Positions 46,963 through 55,840 of a stretch of DNA of 64,000 nucleotides are shown here, one piece after another; positions within the stretch are counted from its first letter, which is position 1; every line of letters begins with the position of its first letter. Source of the DNA: an uncultured Lachnospiraceae bacterium (GTDB lineage Bacteria; Bacillota; Clostridia; Lachnospirales; Lachnospiraceae). The notes beneath the pieces are model-generated. The model was given only the letters and a program-made list of their open reading frames with translations. It ran no database searches and was not told the DNA's origin. Position numbers and translations under genes: made by a program. Where the stretch lies: positions 1 through 64,000 of the forward strand of contig CANDGI010000007.1 of the NCBI GenBank assembly GCA_947384285.1, written 5' to 3'.

Positions 46963-47430
46963 ATGAAAGAGAAAAGAAATTTTTTTATAGTCATCTGCCT
47001 GCTGGCATGTATTTTGGTTTCTGGCTGTGGAAGCAAGAAGGCAAAGGATCAGTGGCAGGATGGGTATTATACTGCAATGATGGAGGAATATAGTTTTGGC
47101 TGGAGAGAATATGTCACAATCTGCGTGATGGATAGTAAGATTGCCAGCGTGGAGTACAATGCAAAAAATGCCAGCGGTTTTGTAAAGTCCTGGGACAATG
47201 TTTATATGGGAAATATGAATTCTGTTAATGGGACGTATCCAAATCGGTATACCAGGTTCTATGCGGCGCAGCTCTTGGAGGAACAGAGTGCAGATAATAT
47301 TGATATGTTAGCGGGAGCAAGTTCCTCTGGCGGTAATTTCCGCAGGCTGGCGGCAGCAGTGCTGGAATGTGCCGAGAGAGGGGATACAGAGATTGCACTG
47401 GTTCCGGTGGAGAAGGATGCAGGGGAATAG
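46963..47430 (+). CDS. FMN-binding domain lipoprotein
   Basis: A 155-residue lipoprotein. The signal ends VSGC with the acylated Cys near position 22, and the rest is a single FMN-binding domain. The motif DMLAGASSS (about residues 119-127) corresponds to the flavinylation motif of the family, normally ending in Thr; here Ser replaces it. The family can carry covalently attached FMN and moves electrons outside the membrane. AAGGAGG in the end of the chemoreceptor gene serves its start. Pairing with a chemoreceptor suggests a redox or flavin-linked sensing role (inference). Confidence 0.82.
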   Translation: MKEKRNFFIVICLLACILVSGCGSKKAKDQWQDGYYTAMMEEYSFGWREYVTICVMDSKIASVEYNAKNASGFVKSWDNVYMGNMNSVNGTYPNRYTRFYAAQLLEEQSADNIDMLAGASSSGGNFRRLAAAVLECAERGDTEIALVPVEKDAGE

Positions 47431-47529
47431 AGGAAACTGCGCTGGTTCCGGTGGAGAAGGATGCAGGGGAATAGAGGAAACTGCGCTGGTTCCGGTGGAG
47501 AAGGATGCGGGGGGATAGAGGAAAGTGCG
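47391..47529 (+). repeat. Three tandem 44-bp copies spanning the stop codon of the FMN-binding gene
   Basis: The core GGTTCCGGTGGAGAAGGATG recurs with a period of exactly 44 bases: the GTTCC step falls at 47401, 47445 and 47489. The first copy contains the last codons and stop of the gene. Because 44 is not a multiple of three, the later copies are out of frame and untranslated. The remainder to 47780 shows no convincing gene. Confidence 0.92.
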
Positions 47530-47780
47530 GGGGATATAAAAAAGGGGTTGTTACAGAATAAGAAATGTTTATGATGTTAAGCTTACTGCATAAAAGGAAC
47601 AAGGAAGGCCAAGGTCTGCATAAGCTTTTATAATAGTTTTCTGCGTTTGTTTTCTCTTTTGCAAACTGCATAATGGCATAGCCGCGTTTTGGAGCATAAA
47701 GGGAAAGCAAAATAAAAAATGTTGCTTCTGTGAGAGCACCGTTTTTTGATTATCTCTCAAATCGCTCATCTCCAATCAGC

Positions 47781-47823
47781 TTTCGCGCAATGGATGGATC
47801 ATTCATTGCGCGAAAATTTTTTT
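47781..47823 (+). terminator. Strong intrinsic terminator before the sigma factor gene
   Basis: TTTCGCGCAATG (47781-47792) and CATTGCGCGAAA (47804-47815) form a perfect 12-base stem, followed by A and seven T residues. It shows that the frame open upstream of the sigma factor start is not coding. Confidence 0.9.
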
Positions 47824-47874
47824 GGCACATTCCGGGGGCTTGAAACGTTAAACATTTTGAAAGGGGGTTTTTGT

Positions 47875-48351
47875 GTGTCCTTAGATCTCAGTGAACAGTA
47901 CGATAAAATATACCGCTACTGCTATTTTAAAGTGAACAGCCGTTGTCTGGCAGAAGATTTGACACAGGAAACCTTCCTGCGGTATTTTGCCCAGAATTCT
48001 TATGTGAACCATGGAAAGCAGTTGGCATATCTCTATACTATTGCCCGGAATCTGTGCATTGATTATTACCGGAAACCCCAGAGGACAGTGGCAGAAGAGG
48101 ATTTTTCCCAGAGCGGACAGCAGAAAAATGTTGATAAATTGTCAGAAAACCCCATGGAACATGTGGAAACATCCTTGCATCTACAGATGGCTGTGGATAA
48201 GCTTCCCGTAGAAATGCAGGAATTAATTCTGCTTCGGTATGTGAATGAGCTTTCCGTCCGGGAAATCTGCAAAATAACCGGATTATCCAGAAGCAGCCAG
48301 TACCGGTTGGAAAAAGAGGCGTTGAGACGCCTGAAAAAACTGCTGATGTAA
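47875..48351 (+). CDS. ECF-type RNA polymerase sigma factor
   Basis: A 158-residue sigma-70 family protein with region 2 (YCYFKVNSRCLAEDLTQETFLRYF, in two parts over about residues 17-40) and region 4 (PVEMQELILLRYVNELSVREICKITGLS, in two parts over about 110-140). The GTG at 47875 follows AAAGGGGG; the frame upstream crosses a terminator and is excluded. A membrane protein and an ABC exporter follow on the same strand, so the sigma factor probably controls them. No classical anti-sigma gene is evident. Confidence 0.9.
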   Translation: MSLDLSEQYDKIYRYCYFKVNSRCLAEDLTQETFLRYFAQNSYVNHGKQLAYLYTIARNLCIDYYRKPQRTVAEEDFSQSGQQKNVDKLSENPMEHVETSLHLQMAVDKLPVEMQELILLRYVNELSVREICKITGLSRSSQYRLEKEALRRLKKLLM

Positions 48352-48470
48352 ATGCAAAGCTTTTGAAAATCAGGAATGTGGAATTGCCGCTATGGATGCA
48401 AGGCTTTTTGAAAATCAGGAATGTGGAATTGCCGCTATGGATGCGAAGCTTTTGAAAGCCAGAAATGTGG
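48352..48470 (+). repeat. Tandem 44-45 bp repeat after the sigma factor gene
   Basis: Copies start at 48352, 48396 and 48441 with the shared sequence ATGCAAAGCTTTTGAAAAT and a GGAATGTGGAATTGCCGCTATGG half. The third is partial. The array begins directly after the sigma factor TAA and ends before the ribosome binding site of the next gene. Confidence 0.9.
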
Positions 48471-48494
48471 ATAAATTTCTCAGGAGGGAAGAAA

Positions 48495-49235
48495 ATGTTT
48501 AAAATTACAGAATCACACATAAAAAGGGAAATGAAACAGTTATATCCAGCGCCGGATCCTAAGAGAAAAGAAAAGTTTTTGCGGGAATTGCCTTACCCAA
48601 AGGCCAGCTTTGCCGAGATGGCAGCGGTTCAGATTGGTTATATTCATAAATGGGTATGGGCATTGTCGCTGCTGCTTGCCACCGGAGCGCTGGCGATGGG
48701 GGAATATCTGGCGCCGGGCAGAAATTATGGCAGTCTTTGGTGCATGTCCGGGGCAATGCCCCTTTTAGCAGTGTTGGCAGTGACAGAGACATTTCGTTCC
48801 AGTGCTTACGGCATGGCGGAGCTGGAGATGGCCTCGAAGCACAGCCTGCCCCAAATCCTCCTGATACGGATGGGGGTTATAGGAAGCGTGGATTTTTTTC
48901 TGGCGGCGGCTGGGATACTGTTTATTGTCCGGCAGGGAACCATGGGGATGCTCCGGGCGGCGGTTTATTTGATGGTGCCTTGGCTGTGCACCTGTGTGCT
49001 GGCTTTTCAAATTGAAAAGCATGCCAAAGGCGGGGACACGGTATGGTATTGCACCGCCTGCGGATGCTTCCTGTGTATGGGATGTGTGATAAGCGGACAG
49101 AGCGGAGGAATAATTTATGATAGATCAAAATTTTATCTTTGGCTGGTTGTGTTTTTCGCGCTGTCAATTTGCTTTGCCAGGCAGATTTGGCATATCCGGC
49201 ATGGGGCAGAGGAATGGAATTTGTATTTGACGTAG
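48495..49235 (+). CDS. Hypothetical membrane protein of the sigma factor/ABC unit
   Basis: A 246-residue protein with a cytoplasmic N-terminus of about 45 residues and six hydrophobic segments. I do not recognise a family. The ATG at 48495 has AGGAGG upstream; the frame start at 48465 has none. Placed between an ECF sigma factor and an ABC transporter, it could be an atypical membrane anti-sigma factor holding the sigma factor by its N-terminal tail, or an extra transporter subunit. Both are guesses from position. Confidence 0.78.
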   Translation: MFKITESHIKREMKQLYPAPDPKRKEKFLRELPYPKASFAEMAAVQIGYIHKWVWALSLLLATGALAMGEYLAPGRNYGSLWCMSGAMPLLAVLAVTETFRSSAYGMAELEMASKHSLPQILLIRMGVIGSVDFFLAAAGILFIVRQGTMGMLRAAVYLMVPWLCTCVLAFQIEKHAKGGDTVWYCTACGCFLCMGCVISGQSGGIIYDRSKFYLWLVVFFALSICFARQIWHIRHGAEEWNLYLT

Positions 49236-49298
49236 CAGGGGTATAGAATTGAAATCTGGCATAACTGGAGAATAGAATTTGTATTTGATATAGCAGGG
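49217..49298 (+). repeat. Duplicated segment spanning the stop codon of the membrane protein gene
   Basis: GAATTTGTATTTGA, then TAGCAGGGG, occurs at 49217 and again at 49275 (period 58). The first copy contains the TAG stop of the gene at 48495-49235. Confidence 0.7.
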
Positions 49299-49314
49299 GA
49301 ATGGAGGAATGGAA

Positions 49315-50193
49315 ATGGAATTGATTTTTGACCGGGTAACCAAACAATATAAAAATAAGATTGCAGTGGATCGGGTGTCATTTTCCTTGAAAAAAGGCGT
49401 TTACGGGCTTCTTGGGGCAAATGGGGCAGGGAAAACCACATTGATGCGGATGATGTGCGGGGTGTTAAAGCCGGACAGCGGAGAAATTTTTTATGATAAT
49501 ATTAAAGTGGAAGAGGAAGCATACCGGGATATTCTGGGGTATCTGCCCCAGGAATTTGGGTATTATCCTGATTTTACAGCTATGGATTTTTTGATGTATC
49601 TGGCGTCCCTGAAAGGGATTCCCAAAAAGCTGGCAAGGGAAAAGGCAGTAAAATTATTGGAGCTGGCAGAACTTTCCCATGTGGCAAAAAAGAAAATTAA
49701 GACTTTTTCCGGCGGAATGAAACAGCGGCTTGGCATTGCCCAGTCCCTTCTGAATGATCCGAAAGTCCTTGTGTTGGACGAGCCTACTGCCGGATTGGAT
49801 CCGAAAGAGAGGGTAAAGTTCCGCAATTTGATTTCCAAGCTTGGAAATGACCGGATTGTGCTGCTTTCCACCCACATCGTATCGGATGTGGAGCATATTG
49901 CAGACGTAATCCTGGTTATGAAGGATGGCAGCATTATCCGCAAGGGAAGTTTGGGAGAGATTATAAAGGTCATTGATGGGAAAGTGTGGGAATGTACGGT
50001 GGATGGCCGGGCGGCAGAAAAGCTTATGGAAAAATACCTGCCTTTAAATATCCGGCAGGAACAAGACGGCACGTTTCTTCGCCTGGTATGTGAAGAAAAA
50101 CCAGCAGAGCCGGCAGTAAACATGGACGCAACCCTGGAGGATTTATATCTCTACTATTTCAGCGGAGCAGAGCAGGAGGGAAGAGAGGTATGA
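49315..50193 (+). CDS. ABC transporter ATP-binding protein
   Basis: A 292-residue ATPase with Walker A GANGAGKTT (about 33-41), signature FSGGMKQRL and Walker B VLVLDEPTAGLD. A C-terminal extension of about 80 residues is typical of CcmA/BcrA-type exporter ATPases. Two ATG codons are possible; the one at 49315 has GGAGG 7 bases away. It pairs with the permease that follows and with the preceding membrane protein. The substrate is unknown. Confidence 0.93.
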   Translation: MELIFDRVTKQYKNKIAVDRVSFSLKKGVYGLLGANGAGKTTLMRMMCGVLKPDSGEIFYDNIKVEEEAYRDILGYLPQEFGYYPDFTAMDFLMYLASLKGIPKKLAREKAVKLLELAELSHVAKKKIKTFSGGMKQRLGIAQSLLNDPKVLVLDEPTAGLDPKERVKFRNLISKLGNDRIVLLSTHIVSDVEHIADVILVMKDGSIIRKGSLGEIIKVIDGKVWECTVDGRAAEKLMEKYLPLNIRQEQDGTFLRLVCEEKPAEPAVNMDATLEDLYLYYFSGAEQEGREV

Positions 50194-50250
50194 GAAGCCG
50201 TATGGGGGCTTTGCATATTTTAGAATGCAGCATTGGGAGGAAAGAACGGT

Positions 50251-51492
50251 ATGAGAGAAGTATTTACGTTGGCAGGATATGAGTATCAGAAAATTTTTAA
50301 AAGGCGTTCTACATGGATTGCATTGTTTCTTGTGCTTTTGTGGACGTTGTTTTCCGTTTTTGGCGTTGTTTTCGGGGATTTTTATATGGAAGGGGAGAAG
50401 GTGGCCAGCCATTACCAGATGGCACAGATGGAGAGGGAGGCCTTGGAGCATTTGGAAATCAAGGAATTAAACCAGAAGTTTTTCCAGAAGCAGAAGGAGG
50501 ATTTGAAGGCATTTTCGAAGGAATACCGTGGACTGCTTTTCGGAGAAAAAGCACCAGGGCGCAGAGCCGAAGGGTGGAAGAAATATTATGAATACTATGC
50601 GCCTTATGATAATCTTGGCACGCTGCTGGCTATGATGGACAATCAGATTGGGGGCATCGAAATGGAAGAGGCGGGCGAAAAGGATTTCTATCAGTACAGA
50701 GATATTATGCTGGAAAAAGTTTTTGAGGGGGAAAAGCTTTCTGATGGGGAAATAGACTTTCACAGAAAGGAAAATGAGAAAATAAAAACGCCCTATGCCT
50801 ATGGAAATATGATAGGATATGACAATGTTTTCCGCATGATAACGCCCAATTGTATATTTCTTGCTTTTGCTGCAGCTATTATTCTTGCACCTATGTTTGC
50901 AGGGGAATATACGTCCAATATGGATGCTTTGGTATTGTCTTCCCGGTTTGGAAAAAATAGGCTGATTATTGCAAAGCTTTTGACAGGAATTTCCTTTGGA
51001 CTGTTTTCCTCCCTATGTTTTCTTGGCATTTTTTTGCTGGAGATTCAGACAATTTATGGGCTGAGCGGATGGAACCTGCCGGTGCAGGTGTGCGTTTCAG
51101 GGATTTATCTGACGCTTCCCATTACTTTGCTGGAGCTATTGGGAATTGCCGTTGGCTGCTGTACCATAGCAATTTGTATGACGGCTGTGGCTGTCATGTT
51201 TTGTTCTGCCAGAATGAAGTCGCCTTTTGGTGTGGTTATTGTAAGCTTTGCGTTTATTTCTGCTCCAATTTTTTTGGTTTCTATGGTGGCGGATTATCGC
51301 ATTCTGTTTATGATTGTCAACAGCCTTCCTACATCCATGATGTATCCTGCTGGGGCAGCGTCACATCAGCTTGTATCCGTTGGGAACCATTATTTCTATT
51401 TTTTCCAATGGGTTCCAGTGGTATATTTATGCCTGATGACGGGGCTTTCCTGGTGGAGTTACCGCATATTTCGAAATCATCAGGCCAGGTGA
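50251..51492 (+). CDS. ABC transporter permease (ABC-2-like)
   Basis: A 413-residue membrane protein. One helix at about residues 20-45 precedes a large extracytoplasmic or amphipathic domain (to about 190), followed by five more helices, as in the ABC-2 family. The start at 50251 has GGGAGG upstream. It forms an exporter with the ATPase before it. The large loop region may bind substrate. Possible roles are antimicrobial resistance or lipid/peptide export under the nearby sigma factor (inference). Confidence 0.88.
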   Translation: MREVFTLAGYEYQKIFKRRSTWIALFLVLLWTLFSVFGVVFGDFYMEGEKVASHYQMAQMEREALEHLEIKELNQKFFQKQKEDLKAFSKEYRGLLFGEKAPGRRAEGWKKYYEYYAPYDNLGTLLAMMDNQIGGIEMEEAGEKDFYQYRDIMLEKVFEGEKLSDGEIDFHRKENEKIKTPYAYGNMIGYDNVFRMITPNCIFLAFAAAIILAPMFAGEYTSNMDALVLSSRFGKNRLIIAKLLTGISFGLFSSLCFLGIFLLEIQTIYGLSGWNLPVQVCVSGIYLTLPITLLELLGIAVGCCTIAICMTAVAVMFCSARMKSPFGVVIVSFAFISAPIFLVSMVADYRILFMIVNSLPTSMMYPAGAASHQLVSVGNHYFYFFQWVPVVYLCLMTGLSWWSYRIFRNHQAR

Positions 51493-51594
51493 TTTCGCGG
51501 AGTCAAATTGTAGTTTCAGCTTGGACTCTGGCATAAAGCCTTGTATACTTAAATAAGAAAGCGGATGTAAAATTTTTTCAAAGGAGCATGTGGG

Positions 51595-52098
51595 ATGTAT
51601 CGTTCAATTATTGAGATTAAAAAACTGTATCTGGTGAGACTTTAGCGAATCTACGTAAAACTGCAGAAAAAGCCTTTTCTAATCGGGCTGGCAGTGTCAA
51701 AAATTCCAGTGACAGTTCGTATAGGTTCATATTTAAAGGCGGCGAAGATAAATTTGGCTGTCTCGAAGCGGGCATGCTGGAGCTGGAGGATAAGCATGAT
51801 TTTCCCAGAGAAGTCTATTCGCGGCATTGGGCTGACGATGAGGATCCTGGCGGAAATTGTGGCATTCAGGGTTCAGTGTGCGTTTCTGCCAAGCTCATGA
51901 GTTCAGCGGAAACGGCACGTATTCTTGGAAATCTTGTCAAGAAGAATCCGTGGCTGAATTTGTGCATGCGGGACTGCCGTGAATCCAACATCGGGAAAGA
52001 GTATAGTTTGTCTGAACCGCAGTTTTTACATCATATTGCCGCAAGGTTGCATTTTTTGAGACGTTGGAAAAAGTTGGGAAAAAAGTATCAGAAAAAAA
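51595..52098 (+). pseudogene. Frameshifted and truncated gene of unknown function
   Basis: An ATG at 51595 with AAGGAG upstream opens MYRSIIEIKK, then meets a stop. One extra base in the A6 run at 51619-51624 would join it to a long open frame reading TVSGETLANLRKTAEKAF and onward for about 160 codons. That frame then runs through the promoter and body of the initiator tRNA gene, so its natural end must be missing. A single-base frameshift plus a lost 3' end indicate a dead gene. I do not recognise the product, which is rich in charged residues and has no membrane helix. Confidence 0.6.
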
Positions 52099-52127
52099 TT
52101 GACATTTCCTATATTATGGAATATAAT
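52099..52127 (+). promoter_or_regulatory. Consensus promoter of the initiator tRNA gene
   Basis: A perfect -35 TTGACA (52099-52104) and a perfect -10 TATAAT (52122-52127) are separated by 17 bases, 12 bases before the tRNA. It is the best promoter in the window. Confidence 0.9.
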
Positions 52128-52139
52128 AATAAATATCGA

Positions 52140-52213
<74 letters not shown>

Positions 52214-52287
52214 TTTTCTTTACATAAAAGTGTGTCTGGGAAGCTGTTTTCTGTCTTTAGAAGCTGTTCCAATCAATTTTCAAGAAT

Positions 52288-52612
52288 TTATTTTTCCACG
52301 CCCACAATAACCAATCTGCTGTCTGTGGCATGTCCGTTACAGGTAGAACGCATGACGAAGGATTCCCCTATGCAAGTTCACAGCCAGTATCATAAAGGCT
52401 GTTTTTCTCAATAAAGCCCGCATATTTTTGGAACTCCTGCTCATCATAATTGCAGAAATTATAGCAGCAGAAATTATAGCAGCAGAATTCCTGGTTCTCG
52501 GATATGTCCGTTATGAATACCGCGGCAGCCCGGTATGTGGATTTTTCATAGATGGTATCAAATTCAAAATAATGAAATGCCTCCCTCTTTGCTCCGGCGG
52601 CAAATCATCATA
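52288..52612 (-). pseudogene. Class B sortase remnant
   Basis: On the minus strand the frame reads AFHYFEFDTIYEKSTYRAAAVF, then FQKYAGFIEKNSLYDTG (broken here into parts), which resembles the second half of class B sortases. A stop codon follows CELA; after a frameshift the sequence continues FVMRSTCNGHATDSRLVIVGVEK and stops at 52288. STC with the later Arg are the catalytic residues of sortases. The N-terminal half is missing. A 15-base repeat (about 52455-52490) inserts FCCYN twice. It is dead by at least one frameshift. Confidence 0.62.
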
Positions 52613-52729
52613 AGGCATTCCAAATAATGCTTCGCACCAGCCTTTCTCCTTAATGAAAGAGAATCCTGCTGTATTTCTTTCAAATCAAAGATTTTCAGGA
52701 TGGAGATGGGGTTATAATAAAATGTAATA

Positions 52730-53467
52730 TCATTCATCCAGCAGTCTCCCCACCAGGATATCCCGATGGTTGATAAACATTTCCATAACCTGGTAGCTTT
52801 CCGTATCTTCATAGCCGCAGCGTTTCATTTCTCCGCCATCAAAAGAAATAATATCAGCTTGCGGCATGCCCAGGAGGATTGGGGAGTGGGAAGCCAGGAT
52901 GAACTGGGAGCCGGCTTCTGCCATTTTGCTTATCTGTAAAAATAAGCTGAGCTGCCGCTGTGGCGACAATGCCGCTTCCGGTTCATCCATCAGATACAGC
53001 CCGGCTTCCTCAAAGGACTGGAAATAAGCCAGAAAGCTTTCCCCATGGGATTGCTCATGGAGAGATTTTCCCCCGTACCGGGCATAATAGATTTCTTTTG
53101 GCGTAACGTCCCGGTAATCTTCTGCTTTGCTTGCCACATTAAAGAAGCTTTCTGCCCGGAAAAAGTAATTGGACGCTGCCCTCCGGTATCCTTTGATTAA
53201 GCGGATGCCCCGGTTCAATTCAGAGACATCATCAAAGGTGCTGAAACGGTAGTTCAAATTTCCGCCTTCGGGGTTGAATCCATAGGCGGTGGCAATAGCC
53301 TCCAGCAAAGTGGATTTACCCGTTCCATTTTCTCCTACAAAAATCGTAATATTTTTCTCAAATTCCAGGAAGTTTGTCTGCTGTAATGCAGGGATATCCC
53401 TTAGATAAGAGTCTTCGTCAATTTTGCTCCAGTCAATATGAAGGCTTTGGGTAAATTTATCATTCAT
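52730..53467 (-). CDS. AAA-family ATPase (SMC/RecF-like AAA_21)
   Basis: A 245-residue ABC-type ATPase. Walker A is GENGTGKST (about 45-53), the signature is SHGES (about 140-144) and Walker B is LYLMDEPEAALS (about 155-166). An H-loop ASHSPILLG follows. No membrane segment or partner gene is present. Such small ATPases are common as orphans near mobile or defence genes, and neighbours here are decayed genes. A role in DNA transactions or nuclease partnership is possible but unproven. Confidence 0.88.
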   Translation of the reverse strand: MNDKFTQSLHIDWSKIDEDSYLRDIPALQQTNFLEFEKNITIFVGENGTGKSTLLEAIATAYGFNPEGGNLNYRFSTFDDVSELNRGIRLIKGYRRAASNYFFRAESFFNVASKAEDYRDVTPKEIYYARYGGKSLHEQSHGESFLAYFQSFEEAGLYLMDEPEAALSPQRQLSLFLQISKMAEAGSQFILASHSPILLGMPQADIISFDGGEMKRCGYEDTESYQVMEMFINHRDILVGRLLDE

Positions 53468-53523
53468 AGGGGCGTCGGCCTTTCTTTGTCTTAGTTTTTG
53501 TAATCAGTGTAATGGAAATAATA

Positions 53524-53655
53524 TTAAAAATCAATAGAATGATTGTTGTTTAGAATATCAATCATTTGTCTAGCTGTGATAATAAATGGTTTTTGAGGGA
53601 AGTGTTTTAAACTGCCAGTGATAAGATCCTTCAAAAGGAATCTTCCTTTTACGTA
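53524..53655 (-). pseudogene. C-terminal remnant of a PIN-domain toxin
   Basis: On the minus strand a 43-codon frame begins after a stop and reads YVKGRFLLKDLITGSLKHFP then QKPFIITARQMIDIL before ending at 53524. The pattern D-x-x-x-T-G-x-x-K-H-F-P followed by a hydrophobic strand and ILN resembles the end of PIN-family toxin components. The catalytic N-terminal part is absent. The rest of 53468-53750 shows a bulged inverted repeat around 53680-53735 and no gene. Confidence 0.5.
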
Positions 53656-53753
53656 CTACGGCCCGTGCAAACACATACATTTAGGTTCGAAAAGCCAATA
53701 AAAGGAACCTGATGTGTTAAAAATAAAAATACCGAAAATTGGAAGAATCATTG

Positions 53754-53782
53754 TTGTATTTCCCAAGAATACATATTATAAT
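53754..53782 (+). promoter_or_regulatory. Promoter of the cysteine synthase gene
   Basis: -35 TTGTAT (53754-53759) and -10 TATAAT (53777-53782) are 17 bases apart. No T-box motif was found in the leader. Confidence 0.65.
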
Positions 53783-53862
53783 TTTAAAGGTATTTCCGTT
53801 TATCTCATGGAACATTTGCTGTCCCAGCAGCATATCTGCGGATATAGAAAGGATTTGAGAGG

Positions 53863-54792
53863 ATGATTTATAAAAATATATTAGAAGCAATGGGCAACAC
53901 GCCCTTAATCCGCCTGAACCGTATGCCGGAGCCGGAAAGCGCCCAGGTATTGGTAAAATTTGAAGGATTAAATGTGGGAGGCTCCATTAAGACAAGAACC
54001 GCTTACAATATGATTAAGGATGCAGAAGAAAAAGGCCTGATAAAGGAGGATACCATTATTGTGGAACCCACCAGCGGCAACCAGGGAATCGGCCTTGCGT
54101 TAGTAGGTGCTGTGAGGGGGTATCAGACGAAAATTATTATGCCGGATTCTGTCAGTGAGGAGCGGCGTAAGCTGGTGGAGCATTACGGTGCAGAGGTGGT
54201 TCTCATCCATGATGCCGGGAATATCGGCGCATGCATTGAGGAATGCCTGCAGACGGCTCTTTCAATGGCAAAAAATGATTCCCGTGTTTTCGTCCCCCAG
54301 CAGTTTGAGAATCCGGCAAATCCAGCCGTGCACCGTTCCCAGACCGGATTGGAGATTTTAGAGCAGGTGGACGGCCCGATTCATGGATTCTGTTCCGGTA
54401 TCGGCACAGGTGGCACGATTACCGGAGTAGGGGAAACCATAAAGGAGAAAAACCCTGAAATGGAAATCTGGGCTGTAGAGCCGGAACATGCGGCGATTCT
54501 ATCCGGCGGATCCATTGGAACCCATTTGCAGATGGGAATCGGGGATGGGCTGATTCCAGAAATTTTAAATCAGGAGATTTATGATGATGTTTGTATTATT
54601 ACAGATGATGAAGCCCTTTCCACTTCCCAAAGGCTGGCAGCGGAGGAAGGCATCATGTGCGGAATTTCCAGCGGAACGAATGTGGCAGCTGCTTTAAAGC
54701 TGGCAAAAAAGCTTGGAAAAGGAAAAACGGTAGTCACCATCCTGCCGGACACCGCGGAGCGGTATTTTTCCACGCCGCTGTTTAAGCGCTAA
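53863..54792 (+). CDS. cysK: Cysteine synthase (O-acetylserine sulfhydrylase)
   Basis: A 309-residue fold-type II PLP enzyme that makes cysteine from O-acetylserine and sulfide. The PLP-binding K43 lies in GGSIKTRTA, the substrate loop is EPTSGNQG (about 68-75), and the phosphate cup is GTGGTITG (about 175-182). The C-terminal SSGTNVAAA is also conserved. GAGAGG precedes the ATG. The gene ends in a 4-base overlap with the convergent NlpC/P60 gene. Confidence 0.94.
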   Translation: MIYKNILEAMGNTPLIRLNRMPEPESAQVLVKFEGLNVGGSIKTRTAYNMIKDAEEKGLIKEDTIIVEPTSGNQGIGLALVGAVRGYQTKIIMPDSVSEERRKLVEHYGAEVVLIHDAGNIGACIEECLQTALSMAKNDSRVFVPQQFENPANPAVHRSQTGLEILEQVDGPIHGFCSGIGTGGTITGVGETIKEKNPEMEIWAVEPEHAAILSGGSIGTHLQMGIGDGLIPEILNQEIYDDVCIITDDEALSTSQRLAAEEGIMCGISSGTNVAAALKLAKKLGKGKTVVTILPDTAERYFSTPLFKR

Positions 54793-55703
54793 TTGCACGA
54801 ATCCTGAAGTTTTTTAAACACACTCCCCACAGCATACAGACTGTCAGCCAGGTCTTTCCGGTAATCAGGATCCTGAGGGTTTAAGCTGTTTATGACGCAC
54901 CCAAAGCTAGTGGGATTGCCGGTGGAGTGGATAAATTTCCCATTTCCTAAGTAAAGAGCAATGTGGCCTGGAAAATAAAGAAGATCTGCAGGCTGTACTT
55001 GGGAAAATGGTATTTCCCGGACAGGATACCCATCCACGATAGCCGCGTCCCGGTAAATCAGGAATCCGCACATATAATAACTCATAAAGGTAAGGCCGGA
55101 ACAGTCAATGCCTGCATGGGTTTTTCCGCCCCAGCGGTATTGGACGCCTAAATAGGATTTGGCATAACCAATAATGGCAGAACGGAGCTGCCGCTGAGCC
55201 TGCAGTCCGTCTATAGCCTGAGAGGGATTCAGCAGGCATCGGCTGTTCCCCAAGGAAAGCCGCGTATTTATCATGCATTCCGATGGCAGCAGGGAAATTG
55301 AAGGGACATAACCGCAGATTTCCCCTGCTGTTCTTATTTTCTGCCATCCATGTTCAGGCTCTCCAATGGGAACCACTGTACTGCCCATAAAAAGCGTGGA
55401 TAAGATTTCAGCCTGAACCTTCGGTTCTTTTAAAATATCCGTAATTCCTCTGCAAAGGATGGCAAGCCGGTTCTTGGTATGCTCCCAGGGATTCCAGCAG
55501 ACATATTCCTCTGGCAGAATATCCCGCACATCCGAAGCATCCAGCCATCCATCATAGCCGTAATGCGTCGTAATCTGCAAAAATTCACCCTGTTGCTGCT
55601 GCACAACCACAGGCCACCCCGATAAAAGCTCATCAGAAATGCGTTTTTCTATGGGATTTTCATAAAGAAACGTATGAGAAGCAATAACAATGGCTGTATG
55701 CAT
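54789..55703 (-). CDS. NlpC/P60 family cell-wall endopeptidase with SH3-like domains
   Basis: A 304-residue peptidoglycan hydrolase. Two SH3b-like regions occupy the N-terminal two thirds (WLDASDVRDI and SLLPSECMIN), and the cysteine peptidase domain follows. Catalytic Cys lies in GIDCSGLTFMSYY and His in GHIALYLGNGKF. No signal peptide is seen, so it may act on imported peptides, like YkfC of Bacillus. The ATG at 55703 has a perfect AGGAGG; the 42 codons upstream are the dispersed element at 55734-55803. The dipeptidase gene lies upstream on the same strand, which fits a muropeptide recycling pair. Confidence 0.92.
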   Translation of the reverse strand: MHTAIVIASHTFLYENPIEKRISDELLSGWPVVVQQQQGEFLQITTHYGYDGWLDASDVRDILPEEYVCWNPWEHTKNRLAILCRGITDILKEPKVQAEILSTLFMGSTVVPIGEPEHGWQKIRTAGEICGYVPSISLLPSECMINTRLSLGNSRCLLNPSQAIDGLQAQRQLRSAIIGYAKSYLGVQYRWGGKTHAGIDCSGLTFMSYYMCGFLIYRDAAIVDGYPVREIPFSQVQPADLLYFPGHIALYLGNGKFIHSTGNPTSFGCVINSLNPQDPDYRKDLADSLYAVGSVFKKLQDSCN

Positions 55704-55733
55704 AAACCTCCTCCTGCGATTAGAAATATTCCA

Positions 55734-55803
55734 AGAGCAGACAATCAATATTTCGATACCCAGGAAAGGCAGGATGGCTCTTTCCGTCCGTATTCGTAAT
55801 ATT
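55734..55803 (+). repeat. Dispersed palindromic element, short form
   Basis: This 70-base element begins AGAGCAGACAATCAATATTT and ends GTATTCGTAATATT, with AGGCAGGATGGCTCTTT inside. It matches the two outer parts of the element at 44505-44655 (about 80% identity in the shared parts) but lacks its internal loop and one arm. It lies between the NlpC/P60 and dipeptidase genes. Confidence 0.75.
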
Positions 55804-55840
55804 AAAACTTCGCTGCAGCGCCGGAACATTTCTTATTTTT

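Noticed and set aside
47569-47775. Open frames on the minus strand across 47225-47775
   Set aside because: They run through the 44-bp repeats and near the terminator at 47781, lack a ribosome binding site and show no domain.
53700-53862. T-box riboswitch before cysK
   Set aside because: I found no T-box core or specifier hairpin; the leader is only about 70 bases from the predicted start site.
55704-55829. N-terminal extension of the NlpC/P60 protein
   Set aside because: It is a translation of the dispersed element; AGGAGG marks the start at 55703.
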